Origin: Paratissierella segnis
GTDB taxonomy: Bacteria; Bacillota; Clostridia; Tissierellales; Tissierellaceae
Assembly (NCBI RefSeq): GCF_014385195.1
Contig: NZ_JACRTG010000008.1
Location: 124,001-188,000, forward strand
Reading direction: 5' to 3'
DNA: 64,000 nucleotides
Of the stretch, positions 9,340 to 17,841 are shown one piece after another. Every line of letters begins with the position of its first letter. Within the stretch, counting starts at the first letter, position 1. Position numbers and translations under genes: made by a program. The notes below the pieces were generated by a model. That model was not told the origin of the DNA. It searched no databases and worked only from the letters and a program-made list of their open reading frames with translations.

Positions 9340-10236
9340 ATGTTTGATAGCAATAAAGTTAAATTAGGAATTGCCCCAATAGCATGGACAAATGATGATA
9401 TGCCTAAACTCGGAGAGGAGAATACCTTTGAGCAATGTATAAGCGAGATGGCACTTGCTGGTTTTACGGGAAGTGAAGTCGGAAACAAGTATCCAAAGGA
9501 TACCCAAGTGTTAAAGAAAGCATTGGGATTAAGGAACATACAGATAGCAAGTGCATGGTTTAGTTCTTTTGTAGTGTCAAGACCATTTGAAGAAGTTGCA
9601 AAAGAATTTATAAATCATAGGGATTTTCTTTTCGAAATGGGAGCAAAGGTTATAGTAGTTTCCGAGCAGAGTAAAAGCATACAAGGCAAAATTGATGTGC
9701 CCATATTTAAGGGTAAGCCATATTTTACTGATGATGAGTGGAAATTGCTTGCAGAAGGGCTCGAAAACTTAGGGAAACTAGCCGCAGAAAAAAATATGAA
9801 GATAGTTTATCATCACCATATGGGGACAGGTGTTCAAACAGCTATGGAAATAGAACGGTTAATGGATATGACTAGTCCGGATTTGGTATATCTATTATTT
9901 GATACAGGGCATTTAGTTTATTCAGGAGAAGATCCGGAATATATATTAAAAAAGTATATTCATAGAATTAAGCATGTTCATTTGAAGGATATAAGAGAGA
10001 ATATACTGCACATGATTAGGAATGAAGATTTGAGTTTTCTTCAAGGTGTTAAGAACGGAGTATTTACTGTGCCCGGAGATGGGTGTATTGAATTTGAACC
10101 ATTGTTTAAGATACTTGATGAAAATAATTATGAAGGCTGGTTTATTGTGGAAGCAGAGCAGGATCCTGATTTGGCAAATCCATTGGAATATGCTATTAAG
10201 GCAAGAAATTATATAAAAGTGATGACTAATTTGTAA
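9340..10236 (+). CDS. iolE: Inosose (2-keto-myo-inositol) dehydratase IolE
   Basis: A 298-residue TIM-barrel enzyme of the xylose-isomerase-like superfamily that removes water from 2-keto-myo-inositol to give the trihydroxycyclohexanedione used by IolD. The N-terminus KLGIAPIAWTNDDMP, the GFTGSEVGNKYP segment, the YHHHMGTGVQT metal/substrate strand, LLFDTGH and the C-terminal IVEAEQDP strand are family hallmarks. Sixteen bases separate it from iolD; AGGGGG precedes the ATG. Confident by motif and by position between iolD and a second IolG-like gene. Confidence 0.93.
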   Translation: MFDSNKVKLGIAPIAWTNDDMPKLGEENTFEQCISEMALAGFTGSEVGNKYPKDTQVLKKALGLRNIQIASAWFSSFVVSRPFEEVAKEFINHRDFLFEMGAKVIVVSEQSKSIQGKIDVPIFKGKPYFTDDEWKLLAEGLENLGKLAAEKNMKIVYHHHMGTGVQTAMEIERLMDMTSPDLVYLLFDTGHLVYSGEDPEYILKKYIHRIKHVHLKDIRENILHMIRNEDLSFLQGVKNGVFTVPGDGCIEFEPLFKILDENNYEGWFIVEAEQDPDLANPLEYAIKARNYIKVMTNL

Positions 10237-10263
10237 ATTTCCTTAAGAGGAGGAATGAACTAT

Positions 10264-11283
10264 ATGGGCAAAAAGCTTAAAATAGGGATAATAGGAGCGG
10301 GAAGAATTGGAAAACTTCACTCAGAGAATATAGTAAATAACTTCAAGGATATAGAGATAAAGGCTATTGCGGATATATTTGCTGATAAAATCGAAGATTG
10401 GGCTAGGAGTATAGGAATTCAAAATATATATGAAGATTACCATGATATATTAAATGATGAAGAGATAGAAGCGGTTTTGATATGTTCATCTACGAATACT
10501 CATGCAAGGATAACAATAGAAGCAGCTAATAGAGGGAAACATATATTTTGCGAAAAGCCGATAGATTTTGATGTAAATAAAATAAAAGAGGCATTAAATG
10601 TCGTTAATAAAGCAGGAGTAAAATTTCAGATTGGATTCAACAGACGTTTTGATCATAATTTTAAAAAGGTACATGAATTAGTTAAGTCTGGGAAAATTGG
10701 TGAACCGCATATAATTAAAGTAACTTCAAGAGATCCTCAAGCACCTCCGATTGATTATGTGAAGGTGTCTGGGGGAATGTTTATAGATATGACAATTCAT
10801 GATTTTGATATGGTAAGATATTTATCAGATAGTGAAGTAGAAGAAGTCTATACAAATGCAGCAGTATTAGTTGATCCTCAAATAGGTGAGGTTGGAGATG
10901 TAGATACTGCTATTATTAGTTTAAAGTTTAAGAACGGTGCTATCGGAGTAATTGACAATAGCAGAAGCGCAGCATACGGATATGATCAAAGGGTTGAGGT
11001 ATTTGGTTCTTTAGGTGCTGTTACTGTTAGCAATGATACTGAAACTACAGCCGTTCTGCATACGGTAGATGGAATATTATCAGATAATCCCAAGTATTTC
11101 TTTTTAGAAAGATATAAAGATTCATTCATAGAGGAAATGAGGGAATTCTTTGATTCGATTATTAATGATACGGAAACACCGGTAACAGGAATTGATGGAT
11201 TGAAACCCGTATTGATTGGTATGGCGGCGAAAAAGTCATATGAAGAAAATAAACCAATTAGACTTGACGAAATAACTGTATAG
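10264..11283 (+). CDS. iolG: Inositol 2-dehydrogenase-like Gfo/Idh/MocA oxidoreductase 2
   Basis: A 339-residue NAD(P)-dependent dehydrogenase, a clear paralogue of the protein at 1410. Motifs: GAGRIG (11-16), EKP with Lys98, and Asp175/His179 in DMTIHDFD, i.e. the same catalytic lysine/Asp/His set as inositol dehydrogenase. The ATG at 10264 is preferred over 10255 because the AGGAGG is too close to the first. It follows iolE directly and so is the better candidate for the main myo-inositol dehydrogenase; the other copy may serve scyllo- or D-chiro-inositol. This split of roles is inference. Confidence 0.87.
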   Translation: MGKKLKIGIIGAGRIGKLHSENIVNNFKDIEIKAIADIFADKIEDWARSIGIQNIYEDYHDILNDEEIEAVLICSSTNTHARITIEAANRGKHIFCEKPIDFDVNKIKEALNVVNKAGVKFQIGFNRRFDHNFKKVHELVKSGKIGEPHIIKVTSRDPQAPPIDYVKVSGGMFIDMTIHDFDMVRYLSDSEVEEVYTNAAVLVDPQIGEVGDVDTAIISLKFKNGAIGVIDNSRSAAYGYDQRVEVFGSLGAVTVSNDTETTAVLHTVDGILSDNPKYFFLERYKDSFIEEMREFFDSIINDTETPVTGIDGLKPVLIGMAAKKSYEENKPIRLDEITV

Positions 11284-11297
11284 ATTAGGGTGGTAAG

Positions 11298-12554
11298 ATG
11301 ATATATAGTATGGGCTTTGGAAAGACAAGAATTGAATTTAATGTTAATGAAGGAAATATATTAGGAGAATTAAGACCTAATGAGGTTGAAGTTCATTCTA
11401 CAGGGGAGATGGAAATTAAAAGAGCGTTGGATAATCCTATTAATTCTCCAAAGCTTTCTGGAATAGTTAAACCGGGGGAAAAGATTGTCATTGTAACGAG
11501 CGACATTACAAGGCCTATGCCTAGCCGTATAGTTTTACCTTATGTAATAGATGAAATACTAAAAGCAGGATGTTCCAAAGAAGATATTACAATAGTGTTT
11601 GCCCTTGGTGCTCATAGATCGCATACAGATGAAGAAAAAAGGTATATAGTAGGAGAAGAAATTTTTAATACTATAAAATGTATGGATAGCAATCAGGATG
11701 ATTATATTCATCTTGGAAATACGAAAAACGGCACTCCAATTGATATTTTTACGCCAGTGGCAACAGCAGATAAACGAATATGCTTGGGTAATATCGAATA
11801 TCACTACTTTGCAGGATATAGCGGTGGCGTTAAGGCCATAATGCCTGGAGTATCAACGAGGCATGCAATACAAGCTAATCATAGTATAATGATTGATGAT
11901 GGAGCAGTAGCCGGAAATATTGATACTAATCCTGTTAGATTAGACCTGGAATCCATAGGAGAAGTTATATCAATAGATTTTATAGTTAACGTTGTATTAG
12001 ATGAAAACAAAAAAATAGTCAAAGCAGTGGCAGGTCATTTTATAGATGCCCATAGGGAAGGCTGTAGGTTTCTTGATGAGCTTTATAAGATACCTATAAA
12101 AGAGAAGGCTGATATTGTAATAGTATCTCAAGGTGGTTATCCAAAGGATTTAAACCTTTATCAAGCTCAAAAGGCACTGGACAATGCTAAACATGCTGTG
12201 AAAGATGGAGGAATAATAATCCTTGTTGCTTCGTGTAAAGAAGGTCTGGGAGAGGCTGTATTTGAAAGTTGGATGACTGGAGCAAAAACATCCAAAGAAT
12301 TGATAAAAAAGATTGGAGAAAATTTTGTCCTTGGGGGTCACAAAGCTGCAGCTATAGCATTAACCCTTGAAAAAGCTAAAATATTTTTAGTATCGGAACT
12401 TGAAGCAGAATTTATAAAAACAATCTTTATGAAACCTTTTAACAATATACAAGATGCATTAGAACAGGCACTTATAGAAAAAGGGTTAAATGCTAAGATT
12501 ATCCTAATGCCAATTGGAGGATCTACTCTTCCGGTTTATGACAAGGAGCTTTAA
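11298..12554 (+). CDS. LarA-family nickel-pincer-nucleotide 2-hydroxyacid racemase/epimerase
   Basis: A 418-residue protein of the lactate racemase (LarA) family. All residues that hold the nickel-pincer nucleotide in Lactiplantibacillus LarA have counterparts at matching spacing: Asp69 and Arg72 in SDITRP, His106 in GAHRSH, His169 in YHYFAGYSGG, covalent Lys179 in GGVKAIMPG, and His195. It should therefore interconvert stereoisomers of a 2-hydroxy acid by hydride transfer; known family members act on lactate, malate and other acids. The cofactor-making genes larB/larC/larE are not in the window. The family cannot be resolved to a substrate by eye; the neighbouring genes suggest a hydroxy acid arising from inositol, or a sugar acid imported by the GntP permease that follows. 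Confidence 0.88.
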   Translation: MIYSMGFGKTRIEFNVNEGNILGELRPNEVEVHSTGEMEIKRALDNPINSPKLSGIVKPGEKIVIVTSDITRPMPSRIVLPYVIDEILKAGCSKEDITIVFALGAHRSHTDEEKRYIVGEEIFNTIKCMDSNQDDYIHLGNTKNGTPIDIFTPVATADKRICLGNIEYHYFAGYSGGVKAIMPGVSTRHAIQANHSIMIDDGAVAGNIDTNPVRLDLESIGEVISIDFIVNVVLDENKKIVKAVAGHFIDAHREGCRFLDELYKIPIKEKADIVIVSQGGYPKDLNLYQAQKALDNAKHAVKDGGIIILVASCKEGLGEAVFESWMTGAKTSKELIKKIGENFVLGGHKAAAIALTLEKAKIFLVSELEAEFIKTIFMKPFNNIQDALEQALIEKGLNAKIILMPIGGSTLPVYDKEL

Positions 12555-12621
12555 TTAAAAAAATACAGCAAAAGCATTGCGTATTGCATTGCTAATATTT
12601 TTAAATAGAGCATCATATATT

Positions 12622-12651
12622 TAATTGAGGGAATATCACCTCAAAATTAAA
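12622..12651 (+). repeat. Small inverted repeat upstream of the GntP permease
   Basis: In the 110-base gap before the permease, TTAATTGAGG and CCTCAAAATTAA face each other across a short loop, immediately upstream of the AAAGGAGGGGG ribosome site. It could be a weak transcript hairpin or an operator for separate control of the permease/kinase pair. No U-tract follows, so it is not a normal terminator. Confidence 0.35.
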
Positions 12652-12664
12652 GGAGGGGGAAAAT

Positions 12665-14032
12665 ATGTCAGGCATTTCTCTTATTATTTCATTCATAATT
12701 TCAGTCATACTAATGATAGTTGCAATTTCAAAATGGAAGATACATCCTTTTATCTCCATTATGACTATCTCGCTGCTTTTTGCAGTAGTGGCAGGTATAC
12801 CTCTAGAGGATATCCCGGGGGTAATTGGAGCTGGATTTAGCAACACGTTCAAAAGCATTGGAATTGTTATTATTTTTGGTGCGCTTATAGGTACATTATT
12901 AGAAAAAACAGGAGCTGCGATTAAGATGGCAGACTGTGTAGTAAAACTGGTGGGTAAGAAAAATCCGGAGCTTGCTATGCTTATTATGGGTTGGATTGTT
13001 TCCATTCCGGTATTTTGTGATAGTGGGTTTGTTATCTTGAATCCTATTCGTAAAGCGTTGGTAAAGAGAACCGGAAAATCTTCCGTAGCTTGTACGGTGG
13101 CGCTTTCTATGGGACTTTATATATCCCATTGCTTTATTCCGCCTACTCCGGGACCTATTGCGGCAGCAAATACTTTGTTCGAAGGCTTAGGTCAAGATAC
13201 AAACTTATTGCTAGTAATGATTATGGGGGCAGTATGTTCCATTCTACCATTAATAGCAGGGTATTTATTTGCTATTTATATAGGTAAAAGGGTTAAAGCC
13301 CATGATGAAGCGGATATCGACAACGGTGAATTGGTTCAGACATATGATGAATTGGTTGCAAGTTTTGGTAAATTACCGGGAGCGCTTATTTCCTTCGCTC
13401 CAATAGTAATACCCATATTCCTTATGGGATTTTCATCGGCTCTTGCAATGGCAGGAAAATCTATAGCGTTCATAACATTCTTGGGAACTCCGATTATTGC
13501 CATTGGTGTGGGAGTTGTTTTTGGACTTATTATACTTGCAAATCAAAATATGATGGGTGAATTCTACAAGATAACGGAAGAAATACTTAAAGTATCAGGA
13601 CCGATTTTATTTATTACGGCAGCAGGAGGTGTACTTGGCAATGTAATCGCATCATCATCAATGGTCGATTTTATAAAGGACAATTCAACATTCTTAGCAA
13701 GTTTTGGATTGATGTTCCCATTCTTATTATCGGCAATTTTGAAGACTGCACAAGGCTCATCAACAGTTGCTATGACCACAACCGCAGGAATTATAGCTCC
13801 GATGCTCACAAGTATTGGTCTGGGAAATCCTACATTAGCAGCTTTGAGCGTTATAGCGATTGGAGCAGGTGCCATGACGGTATCTCATGCAAACGATAGT
13901 TACTTCTGGGTAGTAACTAATTTCGGCGAGATGGATGTGGAAGACGGATATAGAACTCAAACACTGGGTACATTGATAGTGGGCATAGCATCCATAATCA
14001 ATGCGTATATTGTATATTTTATTGTAAGATAA
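12665..14032 (+). CDS. GntP-family gluconate/glycerate-type permease
   Basis: A 455-residue inner-membrane symporter with about a dozen hydrophobic segments. Family features include the early block PFISIMTISLLFAVVAGIPL, the CDSGFVILNPIRKAL loop, ISHCFIPPTPGP and the late AMTVSHANDSYFWVV motif, all characteristic of GntP transporters for gluconate, glycerate and related sugar acids. A very strong AAAGGAGGGGG precedes the ATG. The next gene is a glycerate kinase, so D-glycerate or a related hydroxy acid is the likely cargo; this is context inference. It gives the operon a second import route besides the ABC transporter at the left edge. Confidence 0.92.
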   Translation: MSGISLIISFIISVILMIVAISKWKIHPFISIMTISLLFAVVAGIPLEDIPGVIGAGFSNTFKSIGIVIIFGALIGTLLEKTGAAIKMADCVVKLVGKKNPELAMLIMGWIVSIPVFCDSGFVILNPIRKALVKRTGKSSVACTVALSMGLYISHCFIPPTPGPIAAANTLFEGLGQDTNLLLVMIMGAVCSILPLIAGYLFAIYIGKRVKAHDEADIDNGELVQTYDELVASFGKLPGALISFAPIVIPIFLMGFSSALAMAGKSIAFITFLGTPIIAIGVGVVFGLIILANQNMMGEFYKITEEILKVSGPILFITAAGGVLGNVIASSSMVDFIKDNSTFLASFGLMFPFLLSAILKTAQGSSTVAMTTTAGIIAPMLTSIGLGNPTLAALSVIAIGAGAMTVSHANDSYFWVVTNFGEMDVEDGYRTQTLGTLIVGIASIINAYIVYFIVR

Positions 14033-14068
14033 CGTAAAAATATTTTATTTAAGAGAGGAAGAGATATA

Positions 14069-15301
14069 TTGAATCTTAGATATGATGCTCAGAGGATAAT
14101 TGAAGCCGCCATAACAGCTGCTCTTCCCAATACAGCCATAAAGAAAGCGCTTGATGGTGAGGATTTTTCCTGTGATAGGCTAATACTTGTTTCTATTGGG
14201 AAGGCTGCTTGGTCTATGGCACATGCAGCTTATGATATTCTCGGTGACAAGATCAATGAAGGCATTGTAATTACAAAATATAATCACTCAAAAGGGAACT
14301 TACCAAATATTCACATATATGAAGCAGGTCATCCTATACCCGATAAAAATTCTTTCTTAGCCACCGAGCAAGTGATAAATCTTGTATCAGATCTTTCTGA
14401 AAATGATAAGGTACTTTTATTGATCTCAGGCGGAGGGTCTGCGCTATTTGAAAAACCGCTTATTGCACCGGATATGCTAGAGGATATAACGAAGCAATTG
14501 CTCGCTTGCGGAGCAAATATAGTGGAGATGAATACCATACGTAAGAGATTATCGGCTGTTAAAGGTGGGAAATTTGCAAAACTGTGTGAACCAGCTCAAA
14601 TAATATCTGTAGTCCTTTCCGATATAATTGGTGACCCTCTTGATATGATTGCTTCAGGCCCTGCGTATCCTGATAGTTCAACCGGAGAACAGGCATTAGA
14701 AATCATTGCGCGATATGGCATTAAAATATCGGAGGAGATTAAAGATTTGCTTTTGATGAAGACTCCGGATAAATTAAACAATGTCAAAACCAAAATTACA
14801 GGTAGCGTCAGTCAGCTGTGCTATGCGGCTGAAAGGGCTTGTATTGATTTAGGTTATGAACCAATAATACTTACAAACAGTTTAAGTTGTGAAGCACGTG
14901 AAGCAGGCAGCTTCTTAGCTTCCATAGCACAGTACTACAATGATACTAAAAAATCCCTTGCATTTATTTTAGGGGGAGAAACGATCGTTCATCTTAAAGG
15001 CAATGGCAAAGGAGGGCGAAATCAGGAATTAGCTCTTTGTTCTGCAATTGGGATTGCAGGGCTCGATGATGTGGCTATATTTTCAATAGGATCTGATGGA
15101 ACCGACGGACCGACAGATGCAGCAGGTGGGTATGTGGACAATCACACCTATAAGATTTTATTGGATAGTGGAATAGATATATATAAGGTATTGGAAAATA
15201 ATGACGCTTATCATGGACTTAAGGCTTGTGATGGACTTATAATTACAGGACCAACCGGTACAAATGTTAATGATTTCTCGGTTTTATTAATCAAAAGATA
15301 A
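14069..15301 (+). CDS. Glycerate kinase (MOFRL / GckA-TtuD type)
   Basis: A 410-residue kinase of the DUF4147-MOFRL family, which phosphorylates D-glycerate, mostly giving 2-phosphoglycerate. Recognisable segments are ISGGGSALFEKP near residue 120, ISVVLSDIIGDPLDMIASGP, GGRNQELALCSA and SIGSDGTDGPTDAAGG with C-terminal GPTGTNVNDFSVLLI. It starts at TTG with AGAGAGGAAG upstream. It follows the GntP permease by 36 bases and is the last gene before a strong terminator, so it closes the operon and channels glycerate to lower glycolysis. Confidence 0.93.
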   Translation: MNLRYDAQRIIEAAITAALPNTAIKKALDGEDFSCDRLILVSIGKAAWSMAHAAYDILGDKINEGIVITKYNHSKGNLPNIHIYEAGHPIPDKNSFLATEQVINLVSDLSENDKVLLLISGGGSALFEKPLIAPDMLEDITKQLLACGANIVEMNTIRKRLSAVKGGKFAKLCEPAQIISVVLSDIIGDPLDMIASGPAYPDSSTGEQALEIIARYGIKISEEIKDLLLMKTPDKLNNVKTKITGSVSQLCYAAERACIDLGYEPIILTNSLSCEAREAGSFLASIAQYYNDTKKSLAFILGGETIVHLKGNGKGGRNQELALCSAIGIAGLDDVAIFSIGSDGTDGPTDAAGGYVDNHTYKILLDSGIDIYKVLENNDAYHGLKACDGLIITGPTGTNVNDFSVLLIKR

Positions 15302-15314
15302 TAATATAAATATT

Positions 15315-15370
15315 AAAAAATAGGGCTTTATTATAGTATTTAAAAAATGCTTATGTATAGCCCTATTTTT
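15315..15370 (+). terminator. Terminator of the inositol/glycerate operon
   Basis: AAAAAATAGGGCT at 15315-15327 pairs with AGCCCTATTTTT at 15359-15370 across a loop of about 30 bases, ending in a U-rich tract. It lies just after the kinase stop and marks the end of the long operon. Confidence 0.8.
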
Positions 15371-15522
15371 ATATATTTTTAGTAAATTATCATAGATTTT
15401 AATAATTTGCAAAGATCTTCCTTGCGGATAATTGATTTAATTAATTTTAAAGTTCTCAATTTATATGATATAATGAGTAATTATCTTACAATTATAAATG
15501 GTGCAAAAGGAGGTGAAAATAA

Positions 15523-16884
15523 ATGGATAAACAGTTAGATAATCAGCTGGAAAAAAAGTATGGACTCATAACAGCTATATCAATGGTTGTAGGAATAGTT
15601 ATTGGAAGCGGTGTGTTTTTTAAAGCGGAGGCAGTGCTAAAAGCTACAGGCGGAAATGTTGTAATCGGTATTGCTGCTTGGATTATTGTTGGACTTATTA
15701 TGATTATATGCTCTTATACTTTTGCAATTATGGCGTCGAGGTACGAAAAGGTAAATGGGGTAGTTGATTATGCTGAAGTAATTGTTGGCAGCAGATATGC
15801 CTATTATGTAGGGTGGTTTATGACAACAATATATATTCCTGCATTGACATCAGTGCTTGCTTGGGTATCTGCCCGTTATACATGCGTACTTCTTGGATGG
15901 GACATAACCGGCGGATCTGCTATGACCATTGCATGTTTTTATTTAGTTGGAAGTTATGCTCTAAATGCGCTTTCTCCGGTACTTTCCGGGAAATTTCAGG
16001 TATCATCTACTATAATAAAGCTCATACCATTAGTATTGATGGCGGTTATTGGATTGATTGTCGGTCTAATGAATGGAATGACTGTAAGCAATTTTACTAA
16101 TTTAGTTGACACAAGCGTAACTAAAGGCGGCGGCATTTTTGCTTCGGTTGTTGCTGTTGCATTTGCATATGAAGGTTGGATTATTGCAACATCTATTAAT
16201 GCAGAGTTAAAGGATTCCAAGAAAAACCTTCCAAAGGCTTTGGTTATTGGTTCACTAATAGTGGTTTTGGTATATATTTTTTATTATATAGGTTTAACAG
16301 GTGTTGTTAGTACAGAAGTTCTGATAGAAAGCGGAGAAACCGGAGTTATGTTGGCTTTTAAAAATATATTTGGGAATCTTGGGGGTACATTAATCTTCGT
16401 ATTTGTTATATTATCATGTATAGGAACATTAAATGGTTTAATGCTTGGCTGCACACGGGGAATGTATTCTCTTGCTATTCGTGGAAATGGACCTATACCG
16501 GAAACATTTAAGCAGATAGATAGAGCCACTAATATGCCGACAAATTCGGCTGTATTTGGAGTATTAATTAGTGCTATGTGGTTATTATATTTTTATGGAG
16601 CTAATCTTACAGATCCATGGTTTGGACGGTTTTGCTTCGATTCATCCGAGTTACCTATAATTACCCTTTATGCTCTTTACATTCCTATCTTTATAATGAT
16701 GATGAGAAAAGAAAAGGACTTAAGTACCTTTAGAAGATTTATTATGCCGGTATTGTCCATAATAGGCTGCTTGTTTATGGTTGTAGCAGCAATTTTCGCT
16801 CATGGCAAGGCGGTAATGTATTATCTCATAATCTTTGCCATAATAATGGGAATCGGTTCATTTTTTAATAGAAATGTTAAATAA
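15523..16884 (+). CDS. APC-family amino acid permease
   Basis: A 453-residue membrane protein with twelve predicted helices. The first helix contains the amino acid/polyamine/organocation family motif GIVIGSGVFFK and the following unwound region; later segments include VVAVAFAYEGWIIATSINAELKD, which is typical of the SteT/LAT-like branch (serine/threonine or other neutral amino acid exchange). The start has AAAAGGAGGTG at good spacing. It is a single-gene unit between terminators. A TATAAT is at 15469-15474 with no good -35. Substrate not determinable from the sequence. Confidence 0.9.
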   Translation: MDKQLDNQLEKKYGLITAISMVVGIVIGSGVFFKAEAVLKATGGNVVIGIAAWIIVGLIMIICSYTFAIMASRYEKVNGVVDYAEVIVGSRYAYYVGWFMTTIYIPALTSVLAWVSARYTCVLLGWDITGGSAMTIACFYLVGSYALNALSPVLSGKFQVSSTIIKLIPLVLMAVIGLIVGLMNGMTVSNFTNLVDTSVTKGGGIFASVVAVAFAYEGWIIATSINAELKDSKKNLPKALVIGSLIVVLVYIFYYIGLTGVVSTEVLIESGETGVMLAFKNIFGNLGGTLIFVFVILSCIGTLNGLMLGCTRGMYSLAIRGNGPIPETFKQIDRATNMPTNSAVFGVLISAMWLLYFYGANLTDPWFGRFCFDSSELPIITLYALYIPIFIMMMRKEKDLSTFRRFIMPVLSIIGCLFMVVAAIFAHGKAVMYYLIIFAIIMGIGSFFNRNVK

Positions 16885-16898
16885 TAATATAAATATCA

Positions 16899-16940
16899 AA
16901 AAGTATAACAGATAAAAATCTATCCGGTTATACTTTTTTT
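16899..16940 (+). terminator. Terminator of the APC permease gene
   Basis: AAAAGTATAAC near 16899-16909 pairs with GGTTATACTTTTTTT ending at 16940; the distal arm runs into a T-tract. It directly follows the permease stop. Confidence 0.8.
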
Positions 16941-16956
16941 ATGAATAATTATAAAT

Positions 16957-16995
16957 CAACTCTTCACTCTTAGTTCTTAGTTCTTCGCTCTTTAT
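16957..16995. repeat. Fragment of the intergenic mosaic repeat family
   Basis: A short piece resembling the CTTCACTCTTAGTTCTTAG module found at 36.9 kb and, inverted, at 43.1 kb. It lacks the heptamer tract and the GGAGATCCTTCG core of the longer copies. Confidence 0.55.
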
Positions 16996-17014
16996 TATTT
17001 TTTTATTGACCATA

Positions 17015-17030
17015 TATCATAATTATGATA
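17015..17030. promoter_or_regulatory. Palindromic operator candidate of the antitoxin gene
   Basis: TATCATAATTATGATA is a perfect 16-base palindrome 88 bases before the antitoxin start. TTGACC at 17006-17011 could be a -35 box, with TAACAT at 17029-17034 as a weak -10 seventeen bases on; the palindrome would then lie between them. Phd/YefM proteins usually repress their own promoters at palindromes, so this is a plausible autoregulatory site. Confidence 0.4.
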
Positions 17031-17117
17031 ACATAAATGTTATGAAAATATGATTTAAATGATAATTTTGTTCATATTAAGTTCATAATGCAGTTGTATA
17101 ATGGAGGTGCATTATAG

Positions 17118-17333
17118 ATGCCACTAATACGTCCAATTTCAGATTTGAGAAATCACTTTGCTGAGATCTCAAAAGTGATACATGAGACACATGAACCTAT
17201 TTTTTTAACCAAAAATGGTTATGGAGATATGGTTGTTATGAGTATGGAATCTTATGAAAAGAAGATGTTTGAAATAGAACTTTATCATAGATTGATGAAA
17301 GGGGAAAGTCTTCTAGATAAAAATAAGAAATAG
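17118..17333 (+). CDS. Phd/YefM-family antitoxin without a toxin partner
   Basis: A 71-residue protein with the classical Phd/YefM N-terminal DNA-binding fold: PISDLRNHFAEISKVIHETHEPIFLTKNGYGDMVVMSMESYE is split around the LR/DL core and the KNGxGDxVVMS strand. GGAGGTG precedes the ATG. Such proteins neutralise a RelE/ParE/YoeB-like or Doc toxin usually encoded immediately downstream, but here only 85 noncoding bases separate it from atpI and no small toxin frame is present on either strand. It is therefore an orphan antitoxin or a stand-alone regulator. The short C-terminal tail (FEIELYHRLMKGESLLDKNKK in two parts) may still bind a toxin encoded elsewhere. Confidence 0.85.
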   Translation: MPLIRPISDLRNHFAEISKVIHETHEPIFLTKNGYGDMVVMSMESYEKKMFEIELYHRLMKGESLLDKNKK

Positions 17334-17371
17334 GCTTAAATAACGAGGTTGAAATTAGTTGTAGTAGTTCT

Positions 17372-17402
17372 GAAAGAAACTGCTTGCAGTTTCTTTCTTG
17401 TT
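17372..17402 (+). terminator. Hairpin between antitoxin and atp operon
   Basis: GAAAGAAACTGC at 17372-17383 and GCAGTTTCTTTC at 17386-17397 form a perfect 12-base inverted repeat, followed by TTGTTT. It may end the antitoxin transcript or attenuate read-through into the ATP synthase operon. Confidence 0.55.
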
Positions 17403-17429
17403 TAAGTCTAGAGGTAGGAAGTGACTTTT

Positions 17430-17798
17430 ATGAATAAGGACCTTCTATTTAAGGTATCAAAAGTTGTAATTGCATTAAGTCTGTTTATTGTGGGATTCAT
17501 GGTTTTACTTTTCGAAAATCCCAAATCGATTATTTTAGGATATATATTTGGTGTTTTGATAAATATATTATCTTTCTATTTGATCAATGATTCCGCTAAT
17601 AAGCTAATTATGATGGAACCGTCAAAGGCAAAACGTCGTGCCCATTCCAATTATTTTTTTAGGTATTTAATATACTTTATAGTTCTACTAATTTCCGCTC
17701 TAGCAGACTATCTAAATATATTTGCAACCTTTTTTGGATTAAACATGGTTAAAATTGCAATTTATATTTTAACTATTATTGATAAGGACTTTTTGTGA
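17430..17798 (+). CDS. atpI: ATP synthase subunit I-like protein
   Basis: A 122-residue membrane protein with four hydrophobic segments at the head of the F-ATPase operon. AtpI proteins help assemble the c-ring. The sequence is poorly conserved, as usual for the family, so the assignment rests on size, topology and position just before atpB. The ATG at 17430 is preferred to an in-frame GTG at 17421 because GAGGTAGGAAGTG then gives a normal ribosome-site spacing. A hairpin precedes it and may tune expression. Confidence 0.75.
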   Translation: MNKDLLFKVSKVVIALSLFIVGFMVLLFENPKSIILGYIFGVLINILSFYLINDSANKLIMMEPSKAKRRAHSNYFFRYLIYFIVLLISALADYLNIFATFFGLNMVKIAIYILTIIDKDFL

Positions 17799-17841
17799 TT
17801 ACAATAAAATATTATAAATTTATAGGCAAGGAGTTGTAAAA

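Noticed and set aside
17421..17798. Toxin partner of the Phd/YefM antitoxin
   Set aside because: The downstream frame is a four-helix membrane protein at the head of the atp operon, which fits AtpI; no RelE/ParE/Doc-like motif is present.
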